Assembly: GCF_036669915.1 (NCBI RefSeq)
Contig: NC_089315.1
Span: forward strand, 23,885,436 to 23,949,435
Length of the DNA stretch: 64,000 nt
Source: Pocillopora verrucosa
Lineage: Eukaryota > Cnidaria > Anthozoa > Scleractinia > Pocilloporidae
Reading direction: 5' to 3'
Shown here piece by piece: positions 50,901 through 63,700 of this stretch; position 1 is the stretch's first letter; the number at the start of each line of letters is the position of its first letter. The notes under the pieces are model-generated. The model saw nothing but the letters and a program-made list of their open reading frames with translations. It did no database searches and had not been told where the DNA came from. Both the position numbers and the translations under genes were made by a program.

Positions 50901-53900
50901 TAAAACTTCAAATGAGAAGAACGCTTGAGTAACCATGTAATTTTGATATTCCAAAGAGCAAACTAGGAGTTCCATATTTTTCTTTGTGTTTAAAATTCAA
51001 CTTTGGAGACCGCTAGTTTGGATAAAAGTCAGAAACCGGGTCCCACGTGTATGATATCCCACAATTGAACTTGCATGGAAGTGCTCTCTGGTTACCATTG
51101 TTCTCACTTGTTCAAAAAAAATTGTCAAAAGTTGAGAGAGAGAAAAATGGAACTTTGTTGCAATACAATTAGGTGGCAGGTTTGCTGAGCAATATTCAAA
51201 CTGGTGGGCTCCACGCAAGACTTTTTAAGTAAAGTTTAAGGCTATTTCCAAAAGATTACATTACCCGTTAAAATATCAAAACAGTGCAGTCTGTCAAAAT
51301 TTTATGTCTACGTTGAAAGGTGCAGAAAGTATATGGCACCCTTTGCTTTTATATAAAAAAATCATGTTAGTAAAAAAAAAAAAATTATCTCAAACCTGAT
51401 TTGATTTTTGTACTCTTTTATTCTCTTGTTTGTATCTGATATTGATATTGCCCTTGTTTTTCCTTTTCCCTGTGTGATTTAAAGAATTCATAAAATCATT
51501 CAAATGTCATAGCTAAGGTTTAATGTCACTGCAGACAGAACAATAATTATCAAGCTGTCTGAGTTGAAAATGTAAAGCATATTTAGTAGGTTAAAGTACC
51601 ACACTTGAGACTGTATCAAATTAGACTAACGGCAACCTTACCACTTTTTCTGCATTTTCTTGAAGCTGTTGAAGCGCAATCTTTAATGCTGTCAGCTGAA
51701 AGGAAAAGTATCAATATTAAGGCAAAGTGTAAAATCATTTTTTCAGGAACTGGTTTGAAAAAACAGACCGTATTCTGTAAGCATCTTGGTGAGGGGAGTC
51801 CTGTGACATAGGATGACATTTCAACCACCTAAGTCAAATTCACCCAAAACATAATTGACAGTGCATGTCAAAGCATAACCTCATTCCCAGTGTCCTTACT
51901 TGAGGGAGGAAGAGACAGGATCCTGGTCACAAGGTTGCTCAAAACAGTCCTTCTTCAGGACTACCCTCACCTACAATGTGGAGTTCTTACTTCATCATAA
52001 AAAAAACTAGTTGAAAGACAGACTACTGGTTGAGAGAGCAATAATAAACAAATATTTCTTGACAGCACCATAGGAAATGTATAGAGTGTAACGGGTTGAA
52101 AAACACAGAAGTCAAAAGAAGCATGTTAATCATATTTGTATGCAATTGTTAACATGAACAACACCTTGTCAGAATAGTGTAAGGAAAGAGCTTTTCTCCT
52201 TCTCTCTGTATACTGTTTATAGTTCTGTTGCAGTCTGGAGGCTAAGACATGTTCCTTGCTGAACAATGGATGATGAGTGAAAGTCAGAGTGGATAAATCA
52301 ACATCAAGCTGATATTGAGCATCTCCCTCGTCTATGAAAATAAGCAAAAACTCATGTTCTTCACCCATATATTTATGAATGATTAATAAATAATAGTAAC
52401 CACATAAAATATAAATTACCTCAAGACTAAAATGCTAGTTGAAAAACCCACAAAACTCAATTCTTTAATCCAAGATTCTCAAAAACAGGATCAAGGCTGA
52501 ATAAAGAGGAAATGGATAAATGCCTACTCCAACAAAACAAAAAGAAATGCTTGCTCCAACAAAACATGACCTTCTCCCAGTCATGTGTTTTAAAATAAAT
52601 TAATTAAACCAAACCAGATCAAATTCAAACCAGTCAATCTGAATAAATGTCCTCTACATAAGAAAAAGAATGAGAGGTCCAGCAAAACACAATACAACTA
52701 AAACCTCCAGAGCACAAAAATAGTGAAGCAGAAAAAGCCATTCAATGTCTGCAGAAATACATACAAAACCAAGTTCTTAATCTTACCTGTTAAGCCTATG
52801 AATCTACCATCAAATGGTTCCACTTGGGCCTAAACAAAGGAGATAAGAAAAGACTCTGACCCAAAACATAGCACAGCCACAGGCAACTAAATTTTTTTGA
52901 CAAGCAACATGCAAGACCTTGGAGGAAAGATGTTTTTCATCTTGTCACGAGTGTGGGATGAAGAAAAAACTTTGTGTTCCCATGAGGAATTGAACCTCAG
53001 ACCTTCTCATTGCAATTCTGATTGGTTTTGGTCAGGATTTTGCCATACAGACCATTTTGATACAAATTAAAAATAAACAAGTTTAGTCCAAGTGCTGTGT
53101 AATAAACTACTTACCAACCTTGCTTCCTCAACATGCACTAGGAAATATGATGTTTTTGTACAGACCTCACACCTCAGGCCAATATCCTCTAGTACTGCCC
53201 TCATGCTCAGTTAGGAAGAACTTAATAATTGAAAATAAGAGTTATACTTTTACAAAATCATACCCTTATCCACTCTGTTTGTAACAGAGGATCAATCTCC
53301 TCAAAGTTTATAACTGGGGGCCTGGTTGGTTTTTCCTTTAGGGGAGAGGATAACCTCTTTAATTGGCCATCTTCTCCAAACCATTGGGTCTGATTACCCT
53401 CCTTCATCCTGTTTTCCATGATGTTCAAATTGGCAGGAGACACTTGTGGTGGTTTGCCCACATAGAAACCTTCTTCTTCCCAAAATCGAGGCTCAGCACC
53501 TTCAGGCACTTTTTCATCCAATGGAACTGAAAAAGGAGTACAACTCAATGTAGTTTCTTGTAGGTTATAAAACAGTTCTTTGCCAGTTTTAAGGAAATGA
53601 TTTACACTTAACATGATGACATAGCATGGGCATGTATGAAAATAAATCTGGATTAAAAACAGATCAGATTTAATAAACTTAAATCCACTACGTATCTCTT
53701 CTTATCTGCTATCTCCTCCTCAAAACATTTAGTTAGAGTGTACGTTTTTGCATAGGGACAAAAACCTTGAGAAAAACTCCTTCAGGAAAGGGTGACAAGT
53801 GAACCAAAAAAGTCACCTTACACCTGATTCTAAGATTAGGATTTGTTTTGGGAGTAGGGGCTGGGCACTCTTCCACTGCACCATTAAATTATGTATTCTC

Positions 53901-56900
53901 TTTTGTTACAATAGGAACTGTTTATCTGTAATTCGAGGTGTGAGGGTGCACACCTATTGGGGCAAATATCCTAGATCTTATGTAGGAATGATTTAACTGT
54001 ATGAAATAAACTGGTTGTTTTGAAACTGAAAACTGTCTTCTCTGGATCTACTATGCAAGCAAAACAACTTACATGCATTGTAACAAACTTAATTACTACA
54101 AAGTCCAATGGTGATGGCATTAGACTTAATTAATGAAATACAATGTCATGCAACATCACATCTCTGTAGGTGTTAAGTCAACATACCAGATCTCATACTG
54201 GGTATATTGTAAAGCTTCATCTCATCCTCTAGTTGTTTTGCCAGTGGTTTATAGGGAGGCTTGCCCCAGAATGTCAAGAGTTCATTTTCTCTTAGTGGTT
54301 GTTCAGTTGGCTCCTAAGACAATCAATTTTTGAATTAGTACTTTGTATACTTAACAATTATTCATTAATCAAATGTGTGAACAAATTAATTATAAACACC
54401 ATTCTGCAGAACTATCATAGCAAAATGCCCAAAGTATTAATAACTAGAATGGGTGATCTGATGCACTGCAAATAATTATATTACCTCAGGTTCTTCTTCA
54501 GTGTCTTCTGCCCCTTTCTTGTCTTGGTCCATTGTCTCTTTTCCCACAAAAAAATTGAATGCTTCTTCTTCTGTGGGAATACCCTGACAAAAGTGCAGTA
54601 AAACCACACTTACAATATAAATATCAAGTGTGCATGTTGTAATTGAAAAAAACTATTTCAAATTAGTTCGATTCATAATTTCCCACATTTAAGGAATGCT
54701 GATTTATCTGGAATGATGGAAAATACTAATCAAAGTATATTTAATTCATTTTGACTTGAAATTCCCTTACACTATTACATCAGATTCTACAGTATACATT
54801 CAAATAAGGGGTTTAACTTCTAAATATGTATAAATATTGCAACTTCTTAAGCAGGGGGCATCCTGTATTGTGCTTATTTGCAGTAACTTGGCCCCGAGTT
54901 CAAAACTCTTACCCCTTTTAAGATACCATTTGTGAGAAACTCTTAATACCACCACTATGAATGTATTTGAAAACTGGGAAGAGTGGGCATCACATTTCTG
55001 TAACTCAGTGCCTTTGAAAATTTAAAATTGGCACCCCAAACAATTAATTAACTTCATTTTGAGGTATGAATTATTCTTTTGGCTCCATCAGTTGTAAATT
55101 TTACTAACACTATGTTTTTCATGCCTGAACAGTCTCAAAAGCAAATTATACAATTATCAAATTTAGCTCTTTGAGGGTCAATTTTAAATTTTATTCATGT
55201 CGAATGTGTACCGTGTAGGGCCAGGTTCTTCTGTCATTCAGTATTAAGACTCAGCTCAAAATAAAAATACCAGACACTAACTAGGAAGTAGCAAAATAAT
55301 GTAGATACCTCTGCGGCTCTTTGTCTTGTCAGTGCAGCCATCTTTCTCCACCTGTTCGCACTTGCTATGCTTGCTTGAAGTTCAGCATCTTCTGTGTCAT
55401 CTTCTTCTGGAACATCACCTAAAAGCTAAGGGAAATCAAAGTCATTGAGAACATATTTCATTTACTTGAAATGGAATTGTCTTGTGATTAATATGACTGG
55501 CTCTGCAAGAAAGCCTTGATATCAATGACTGAACGGAGAGTGACAATACCACAATCATTAATCTTAAATCACAATATTATCAAAAGTATGTTCATTAATA
55601 CAAATTAAAGCAATATTCATATACTGTCTGTAAACTGTATTAGGAAAAACTGTACATCACAATGAATTCAGGATTGTATGCCAAAGAGAGTAACAAATTT
55701 ATGATGCAAGGAAAAGTTACACAATATTTTTACAAACACTATACACTATATAATCAGAGAAAATGCACCCAATATTGTTTAATAAGTTATTATTATGTGG
55801 AACATACAACTGCCTTGAATTATAAACCAAACAAATTTCAACCTCAACTCCTTACATTTGATTGGCAATTTGCATTTAACTTAATTGATTCCTGCTTCAT
55901 GAGAAAATCCATATTAATGTAAAGATTTGCTAAAACTTAGTTTGAATAATAAATTTCATGATATTTAAGTTAAACATAGAAATTCATGTCATCATAAAAT
56001 AAGTAATTTGACTAAATGGACCTTCGTCTTCAGACCACCTTACCCCTGCATCATCAAATCTTGTTGGTAGAGGTCTGTCTCTTAGGCCACGCAGTCTTCG
56101 TTCTGGTGTGCCCTGATGGAAACAAAAGGAGGAATGTAATTTTCTATTAAAATGACTGAAAAAATTCCACCAAAAGAAATGTTATCATTAAAAACAAATC
56201 AGTTTAAAATGGCTGAGAACTGCCTTTGACCCTTTAACTCCCATGAGTATCCAAGACAGAATTTCTCCTAACAACATCAATACAATATCAACCAGATAAG
56301 TGATGAGAATAAAAAAAAACATCATTCAATTTGGGGATACTTAGTTGATCCAATACTTGATTCTCTGAACTAACATTACAAGAATTGTATGGTTGAAAGT
56401 AGGGAGAATTACAAATGTGATCTAGAAGTAAAAGGGTTAAAAAGATTAAAGTTCTTGCTCTTATGTAACTAAGCTTTTCTGCCTTATTACAGTGTTTCAG
56501 ATCTTTTAACAAATCTAGAGTAATCAGACAAGTTTACCTCTCCATCTCCAGATCTGGGAACTGCCTAAAACAAGAGGTATAACCAGACTTCAGAGAATTA
56601 CAATTTTGGGTGTGTCTATCAATATGTATATTCATTCCGTACATATAAGAAAAACCAATTGCAGTGGATAGCTTTGAAGGTGCACTCTCTACTCAAACTC
56701 CAAATATCAATTGCTATTCACCCACAGGTAACTCAAGTGAGATTTGTGCCAAAAATACTAAAATCATTGCAGGAACAAATGGGTCAAGAACATCGCTTTG
56801 AGCTATATTTAATTTCTCTTTAGTTACTGTTTCAATTTATACTAAGCAACTATTCACCTCAGTGCCAGTGGTTAGTGGTGGATGTCCACTAGTAGCCCCC

Positions 56901-59900
56901 TTCCCTTTTCTTGGGTGAAAAGTTCTTATTTTATTAAGTTGTAAATAAACACTAAACATGACATGTGCATTAATTCAAATTGATATAAATTTGGAGACCC
57001 CTCATACATGTTTACAGGATTATTGGTACTTTTTAGGATACTTGTGCTAGAGAGGACTTTCATTGCTCATGCATCCTTTAAATGAAGCTTGGCTGAAGTT
57101 GGAAATTGAACCACACTATAAGCTGTAGACAATGACTCTCCTTTGCCATGACCATACAAATGGTATTGCATGTGGTGTTTTAGAAATACCTGCTTTCCTC
57201 GCACTTTACTTCTAAGCCTTTCTCTTATGGAGGCATTCAGACTCGAGGACTTGCCAGAATCCATCATTTGCTGAAGTCTAGGGCCTGGCTCACTGAGCCT
57301 GGAGGGACCTTTAAACATAATCAAAACAGACTAATCAAGGAGTGTTGGTTGAGGAAAGGGAAAAAAGAAATGAATATACAATTTGCATACATTATCCAAA
57401 TTTTCAAAAGAAAAAGCCTCTTCTCTAGGTTACACGATTATCAACTAGAGGTTGATTATGTCAGGACACAGTAACTTGTCCATGTTTCCAACACTTCATG
57501 AAACCTCAAAAAAAAATCATCCCTTTGAGCAGTCAGTTGTATGTGTGTGCATTTTTGCTTTCCTTTTTGACTGACTGTTCATTTTCTATGCGTAGGTTGC
57601 AGACCAAATAAACTTAAAAATCAAATTGTCCTGTTATACCCAATTCACTGTCAAAGCACCATGGTTTCTTGAGAAATTTACCCCCTTTTATTCATTCATC
57701 TATGAAGAGTTTCTTTGTAATCTATTACAGTTTGTTTTTATAATCAGCACCTGCACAGACATGCCAACATAACCTCTTTGGATAATATACAACAACTACA
57801 AGGTAGTTAAAAAGTTTGGCTTTTCCACAGGAAGCCCCAGTAATTAGGCTAATTATGAACCCACCATACATGTAATTGTAAAAATTAGAAAAAGAGGCAA
57901 CCTGCAGATGGTGATTCTGGATCAGTCCTTTCTTCTCCCCATGCTCCACCAAAGGTATTGGAAAGCTGAAATAGTGATAGAAATACAGCTTTAAGTGAAG
58001 GACAAGAGTTATAATAATGCAAAATTAGATACATGACATCTATAAAACTGTATATAAATGGATCTTCACAACTGGACAGCATTTACTATAACAATATGGC
58101 ACATGTTACAGTAGCTACCAAACACTGTTTCCTGCTAAAATAAATATTCTGGTGTGAAGATAATGACTGATGTCCATGACTCCTTGCAAAGTTTCTGCTC
58201 CTCAAGGACAAAAATGATTAAATTGTTCACTAATGTTTTAGCTTGGTTTTACTTCAATCTCACCTAAAAGTTCACTTTTATGCTAATTAAAGTCAAATTC
58301 AGTTAATTATAAACTAAGGCCATAATTAGCAACCTCCAACCATCTTGAGAACCATCTTGACCTGTATTTGCTTTCCTCGAAATACACTGCACTCTCACAG
58401 CCCTACAAATATTAACAAACATTTTACCTCCTCTTTTCTCTGCTGCCTTCTTGTCTGAAGGTCCTGTAACATATCCCCATCATCTTCAAGATCCTGTAAG
58501 GACTGTAAGCAAAACCTTCCTAGTAAATGCCTTTTTTAAAATTGCAAACATAGAGAAGGATAAAAGGAATGGAAGAAACAGAAGGAAGGTGAAGAGCAGC
58601 CAAGGACAACTCTCATGTTTAACTTCATCATCCATGATTTACAAGACTGTCAAAGACTAGCAGTATGCAATAATAAAAATGTTGCAATCCAGATCAGAAA
58701 GTGACCAAGTAATGTGAGAAACAATTGCACTTCAAACAATATAATTATTAGTAGAGGTAACATTATGCATTTTTCTCATTTTACTGCTGATAAAATTTAT
58801 TAAAGGAATATACATGCATAAATTAAATAATTCATGTTAAATTTTTTTGAAAGGCTCACCTCAACCATAGTATCTCCTGCTGGACTAAGAGTCTCTACCT
58901 CTGTCCCAGTTACTAGTCTTACAGGCTATAATTAACAAATGATCCAAAAAGGAATATCATAATATGTCTAGGTATGTAAGTGGACAAAATAAAGTGAAAC
59001 CTGTGTTCTGATTGGCTGTCCAAGCCAGCAAGATGGGCTTATCTGACATGTTAAGGGTGATACCCACTTTGACATCATATCAGCCACAAAAATAGAGGAG
59101 AAAAAACTTAGTTGATATCCTGCCATCCTAACAACACATTTGATCAGTAATCTATACCCTGAACACAGTGCAATAGGCTCATGCTATAGTAGTATTGATT
59201 TATATGGAAAAGAAAGCTAGATATTAGAAAAAATAGAAAAGTGAATGGATAAGAAAATCATTACTTTAATACTTTCAGCAAATTTCTTCTATAGCAAATA
59301 TAAAATTTTCAAAAATTTTCTATTGACATGGGCAAGGGGTAACATCTACAGAAACTAACCGTGTCTGTGCTGCGAGCTGGAGTCACTGTGCGCTGTAGAG
59401 TATCCTCAGCATCAGATCTGTATGAGCCTGTATCTGACATAATTGTGGCCTGTTTGTGTATTTGAAAGATAATGGAGATGTAACTACATTTTACTAAATG
59501 TTACTAGAAAGAAAACTTTTTCCAGAATTATCTGGGAATTAAAGTATACTTCTTCCTAAACAGCTGAATACATCACCACTGATCATGAAATAGACTATAC
59601 ATCAATTACCTCCATTGCAGCCCTTCTCTTTTTCATCTTTTCCCTCAAAGCTCTGCAGTAACAAGCAAGAAAGATAACCATTTAAAGGATGCAAAATTAC
59701 TCTGATCACTTCCTGGTTTTCTAAACTGCATCGTAGCTGGGCACAAAAAGAAAAAAAAATCAAACCTAGAATATTATTATCAGTTTGAGTACTAATTAGC
59801 TGATCAACATATAGTTTTTGTAATTTAACGGAGCTGTGAGACTATATTCATCATGGCAGTTGTACATTTGTTGCAGACACCTGTCATGATGCTTTAATGA

Positions 59901-59987
59901 CGACACATCTGTTTCTAAATCAACTCATAGCTCTACTCATCATAAATTTACATTTATGCACCCAACTAACCTGTTGGTGCTGTCCAT
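31049..59987 (-). CDS. CC2D2A: CC2D2A, ciliary transition-zone protein, complete gene (51 coding exons)
   Basis: The spliced model gives 1623 residues, near the size known for vertebrate CC2D2A. The protein is part of the MKS/B9 module at the base of cilia, where it helps gate membrane protein entry; human mutations cause Meckel and Joubert syndromes. Identification rests on several stretches matching the family: [23 protein letters not shown] [68 protein letters not shown] and [13 protein letters not shown]. Every exon has GT-AG borders and all 50 junctions keep frame. Order: acidic N-terminal region, coiled coils (about 459-576), a first C2-like domain (about 640-815), a Gly/Pro-rich insert (about 1052-1103), a second C2 (about 1104-1263) and a C-terminal transglutaminase-like domain (about 1328-1480). 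The start is the ATG at 59987-59985; exon coordinates are in the four block entries. Confidence 0.95.
31500..31600. repeat. Dispersed G-rich repeat fragment in a CC2D2A intron
   Basis: GTTGGGTTAGGGGAGGGGTAG followed by GGGCAGTTGCCCAGGTACTG. It includes the short inverted pair GGGCA/TGCCC and looks like a fragment of an interspersed family; only one copy is in this window. Confidence 0.35.
32190..32820. repeat. Dispersed repeat, GAAAACG / AGTGTGGACG family
   Basis: The interval repeats the words GAAAACG, AAACGGAGC and TTAGTGTGGACG many times (for example near 32318, 32735 and 32800), in CC2D2A intron 49. Such words at the end of a block that closes in GTGTGGACGAGGTCTTA suggest a non-autonomous DNA transposon terminus. 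The open frame at 32449-32817 runs through it and is not a gene. Confidence 0.5.
33620..33786. repeat. Long palindrome (foldback repeat) in a CC2D2A intron
   Basis: Two arms of about 75 bp pair across a short centre. The left arm starts AACAACTGAGTTGAAAAGCG and runs through GGCTGGCGTTTCGAGCG; the right arm contains CGCTCGAAACGTCAGCC and ends TTTTCAGCTCAGTTGTT. The central GCTAACGCTCGAAACG word also occurs near 37450 and the outer arm near 14195, so this is a dispersed family. Confidence 0.8.
36063..36332. repeat. Two-copy tandem duplication, unit about 135 bp
   Basis: Two nearly identical units, each from AAAGGTGGAGAGGGG through GGCTCTGCGTAGGGGGCTCT to GATGCGAAATAATCGAAC. They differ mostly in the length of the G run (36079-36090) and of an A run (36254-36263). 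They lie in the CC2D2A intron between exons 41 and 42 and look recent. Confidence 0.8.
36541..41727 (-). CDS. CC2D2A: CC2D2A exons 31-41 (linker and second C2 domain)
   Basis: Exons: 41659-41727, 41027-41122, 40537-40628, 40080-40167, 39592-39677, 39055-39208, 38255-38364, 37943-38039, 37713-37811, 36726-36899, 36541-36630. Exon 34 carries [12 protein letters not shown]. Exon 36 is a Gly/Ala/Pro-rich low-complexity insert ([29 protein letters not shown]). Exons 37-40 make the second C2 domain: [31 protein letters not shown], and [18 protein letters not shown]. Past the exon 39 donor (AAG|GTATTG) the frame stays open to 37637; I treat this as intron because the next exon continues the family sequence VEGTFRV directly. 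Confidence 0.9.
37440..37515. repeat. Half copy of the palindromic repeat family
   Basis: CGCTCTGACGAAGGGCTAACG followed by a Tyr-like TTTACGGTGGCGAATTTAC end matches the right arm at 33710-33771. Confidence 0.6.
38577..38890. repeat. Degenerate ~20-bp minisatellite
   Basis: About 15 imperfect units of the type GTAGTTATAACTTTGGATCC fill 300 bp of the CC2D2A intron between exons 36 and 37. Units vary at the GGATCC/GCATCC end. Confidence 0.75.
42122..47999 (-). CDS. CC2D2A: CC2D2A exons 20-30 (coiled coil end and first C2-like domain)
   Basis: Exons: 47915-47999, 47182-47245, 46404-46496, 45672-45738, 45376-45468, 45065-45149, 44489-44639, 43765-43927, 43088-43167, 42817-42875, 42122-42262. 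Exon 20 ends the coiled coil ([17 protein letters not shown]). Exons 24-27 form the first C2-like beta sandwich: [14 protein letters not shown], then [20 protein letters not shown], then [14 protein letters not shown] and [18 protein letters not shown]. It shows no calcium-binding Asp cluster, as expected for a structural C2. Exons 28-30 are a helical linker ([30 protein letters not shown]). Confidence 0.92.
42510..42755. repeat. Tandem repeat, unit about 103 bp, ~2.4 copies
   Basis: Units begin TTTGCTTTCACCAGTAATTG, continue CAAAGTCAGTGACAACTA, and include the small palindrome CCTGTAATTACAGG. Located in the CC2D2A intron between exons 29 and 30. Confidence 0.75.
47614..47873. mobile_element. 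Small inverted-repeat element (MITE-like), GCAACATGTTGC type
   Basis: The left end AAGGCCTGGTTAAACACACG is mirrored by the right end, which reads AAAGGCCCGGCCAAACGCGC inward. Between them CAACATCTTGCAACATGTTG-type words recur in both orientations. It sits in a CC2D2A intron. I could not fix a target duplication with confidence. Confidence 0.6.
49391..49481 (-). repeat. tRNA-derived SINE or tRNA pseudogene
   Basis: On the minus strand an A-box (TAGCTCAGTTGGT, 49470-49458) and a B-box (GGGTCCGAATCCC, 49413-49401) are spaced like a pol III tRNA promoter. The anticodon arm does not fold well and the acceptor ends do not pair, so it is not a working tRNA. A SINE head is the simplest reading. It lies in the CC2D2A intron between exons 19 and 20. 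Confidence 0.65.
49642..59987 (-). CDS. CC2D2A: CC2D2A exons 1-19 (N-terminal and coiled-coil part)
   Basis: Exons in transcript order: 59971-59987, 59610-59652, 59360-59449, 58860-58925, 58428-58493, 57902-57965, 57190-57308, 56538-56564, 56044-56112, 55309-55425, 54485-54583, 54187-54313, 53264-53526, 52787-52829, 52165-52331, 51642-51695, 51396-51469, 50560-50625, 49642-49713. Exon 1 encodes only MDSTN and part of the next codon. Exons 2-11 encode a charged, Ser/Glu-rich, poorly structured segment; exon 13, the longest, carries the conserved [15 protein letters not shown] and the NIMENR stretch. Exons 16-19 are helical and coiled-coil prone. Several donors are weak, for example GTTGCC after exon 6 and GTGTTG after exon 15. 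Confidence 0.92.
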
Positions 59988-60735
59988 GCTTGTTCTTTTA
60001 GCGTCTATTAATTTATGGCCCTGATCAATTTTTGTTGACTACGCTTATGCATCAACCAGAGTCGATCACCCTAATCGTCGTCACACTTTCACAGACATTT
60101 CTGATCCTTAAAGTTTTTCAAAGCCATCCAAACATTTTTTCCTCCATGCTGTTGCCATGTTATCATTGTGGAATACTGCTGACTCAAGATTTGGAGGAAG
60201 TATAATATAACTTTAACATCATGAGCATCTGTGGATACCAAAATCGTTTATGTACCCATGACACCACGCATGTGCTTTCATAAAGTAGCTCAATACTTCA
60301 AATAAATTATTTGCACCTATTTGACTATGATGACCTCGAAGAAAACTCACAAAACCCGAACAAAAATCCTCAAAACAAATAAACAAAAGGTAGACATTTT
60401 TTCCTTGACAGAAATTCGCGCGGATAGTAATTAGTTCCCAGTTTTTTCGCTTATCAAAGTTACCCAGAATGCACGTTAACTTCTGCCGATGATTGTTGCT
60501 AAAACAGTACAGTGTGAGATTTAACACCGTATTCCTCTTTAATTTTTCACCATTAGCGTACCATTTTCCTCGAGAATGAAAAGCTGTTTGCGCGGATCTA
60601 TTTTAAAGACTGGTGGTATGTCTTGATAGAAAAAAAATTCAATTCATTTTTGGCGAAATCTGGCGTTGTCACCGGCTCTGCAATAGTGTTACACTTGAAA
60701 TCTTCAGGATTCATTTGCTATAGCATTGTGGAATT
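59988..60735. promoter_or_regulatory. Likely bidirectional promoter, CC2D2A and divergent gene
   Basis: About 750 bp separate the CC2D2A start codon (minus) from the proposed start of the next gene (plus). No TATA box is evident near either end, as is common for housekeeping-type promoters. I could not find a confident RFX X-box by eye. Confidence 0.4.
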
Positions 60736-63700
60736 ATGGTAGGTCTCTTCTCTTTGCCTGTATATTAAATAATGGTATACTTCCTAAAGCTATTTTCAAT
60801 GTCGTGATGATGATTTTCACATTGAAAATACGTCAGATTTGACGAAGAAAATTACTGTGTATATTTACTGACTGCGTGATCGCGAGCGGGACTGCCAAAG
60901 GTGATTTTCATAGCATCTGTTTATGGTCAGTGACTAGCAACCGCTCTCTAAACAGCGGTAAATTATCGTGAACTTAATCTTTGGCGCATGATAATGTGAT
61001 TTATTGAGTTCTTTTTCCGATGTGGTTATGTTACTCAAAGGTGCAGTAAACTCATCTACATCACGACAAGTAAAGGAAAAAGAGGAATTGAAATGAAACA
61101 TCACCCTTACACGTGTGCGATATCATACTTATATATCATACGTACATGCTCTTGCAATATCTAGTCTCATTTTGAAAGACGTATAGCAAGTTTTTGTTGA
61201 GTCATACATTTATGAGGCCGAATTCTTCCTCTTCTTTAATTTGTAACTGCACAACCGTTTCACAACGGGTGGTGAATGGGACCTTTTTTTGTAGAATATT
61301 AACTTTCTTATCAACCGCACGCAAGGGTCGTACCGAGGAATATTGGCTTTAAGGTCGTGGTAGTACCGACAGAGCACAGTGAGGTCTGTACAAAAACGAC
61401 TGAAGGCCAACATTCCCCTACAGGTACAGCTCTCATAAGGGAAGCAAATAAGTGGGCTCACGACTGTTTCTGTAGAAACGGTCTGTATGGCAAAATCCTT
61501 ATCTAGTAAGAACCTATCAGAACATTTGGATTTACCTCAGGACTACCTTGCCATATGATAAGGTGTTTTAATTTTGACCTTGAAGTGAAAGATCCATTAC
61601 AAAACATTGTTACAGCTGTACATACCTTCTCAGATTCATACAACAACATGTAAATATTCATGTATAGTAGTAGTGAGAGAGTCCTTTTTTGGTATCAACT
61701 GTCAATTATAGTTGTCTTTCTCTTTCACACAATTTTAAATACTGCTGTTATGTTTCAGTTTCAACAAAAGAAAACAGAAGAAGTTGAAAGTGACTCTGAC
61801 TGGGACAGCCTTCCTGGAGATGTCCAAGAACCAACCTCTAGCCCTGATTCAACTCCCAGACACCAACCAGCCCCTCCACCTCATTCTCCAAAGGGGCATG
61901 TTTCTCAGAAGAGACCTCAGATTAAGTCACAGGCAGCAACCCCAGAGAAAAACTCAATAACTAATTCACCAGTAACACAGCCCATATCCAAACCTGGGAC
62001 ACCTGCATCAAACAGACCAAGTCAGCTATATGGTAAACCTGGAATTACCACCTTTGTCGACAGGAGCTTGAATGCTGACAGTGGCTTGGAGAATCGTCAG
62101 AACAAGGAGCTGAGCCCAGATATGAATGAGAATAGATTGCAGCAAGACAGACTGGGAAGACAAAATGAAGGAATCCATTTAGAAATGAATGAAGTGGATC
62201 ATTATGGACATAATCCACCATTTACAGATTTTCAAGGTACTGTAGCACTTAAAAAGCTACAGGCTATAGCCTGCAGAATTGGCCACATTTTTGTGCATCT
62301 TAGAGGCAAAGAGAGGCAAGCCAAAAAAATTATGCTTTTCTGCTTTTGTGTGTCTCACGGTTGCTCTTTCCTCATGCTTGCCTCTTCTTGCTTTTAAAAT
62401 GCCAAAATGACTTCTGTCCTGCTGGTCATTGATAACTATTTTACTGTCAGGAGTAGAATTTTTATCTTTTGCATCCCCTGAGTATTCTTTTGTAATGGTG
62501 GTTTATTCTTCAAATTTTTACGTCAGCCAATCTCCCTAAACAAAATGCTGGAAAACTTACACAAAGTGAGAAACCTAAGGTTGGAAAAGTCAAGTCATCT
62601 TATTTGACAACCAAGCAAGCAAATCATGGGAACCATTCTTGGGATTCTGACAGTGAACAAGAGCAAGAACTGGTGTCACATAGCAGAGAACCATTGACAC
62701 CCCGCCAAAAAAATTCCAAAGCAGATAACCATGAAGAAAAAAGTGTACACCCAGAACATGAAACAGCCATAGTAGAGAATCATGACAAGGTTCTGAGTTT
62801 AGAAACATGCTGTGTGCCTCTGGAAAGTGAAAGAAAAATAAGTGGGTAAGTTATTGATGTCTGTGTAATAATCGGCAATTGCTTTCCTGTTCATTCATGA
62901 ATACAATTTGTATATATGCAAAATTACTTTTAAGTTGTTTGAATATTGCAGATGGATGTTGTCTATCTTATTGTATGTGTGACAGTTATAGAGGACGATT
63001 CGTCAGATGATTGTGATATTGACTGTGGCTTGGGTCATCAAAACATCAGACATTGTATCAGACAGGAAGTGTTGTTATTCTTAGAACTACCCTCACACTG
63101 AAAGTCACATAATCCACACAAGAGTGATGTGCTCTGCAGAGTTTTCTGTTTCGTCATTTGTGATTTTTCCTCATGCAGACTCATGCATCTCTAGAGTGGC
63201 TTTACAGCAGTAAGATGGATTGGATATGAACATACAGCTTTCAATATGCATGTGGTAGACTTTGATATCAGTAGAGGGAAATTATTGTGCTTTGAGGTAA
63301 TATAAAATTGATTAACAATTGATTACCTGTAGGTGTTCATATTATTTTGATCACGGTCACAACCATCATCTTGATGTTAGACCAGAATGGAGAGAAGCTT
63401 ACATGAAAGGAGTAGCAGACAGGTAAAATCCCTTTTTTCAGTGGCAGTTAATTTGCTATACATGTACAGTACTGCTTGCGTATACGTTAACCGAAAAACG
63501 CGAATAAAACGCGCAAAAAATCACATGCAATTGCAAATAAAAAAAATCGTGCACATCGAAAAAATCGCACATGTGCGCACGACTTTTAGATCACCCACCC
63601 CTATAATTGTTACTTCAAAACCTCTTGAAACCTGACATCCTCTTTAATTCAACCTATTAGGTTTACTTGTTATGAAAGAGCGATGTATTTAAGTCAGTGT

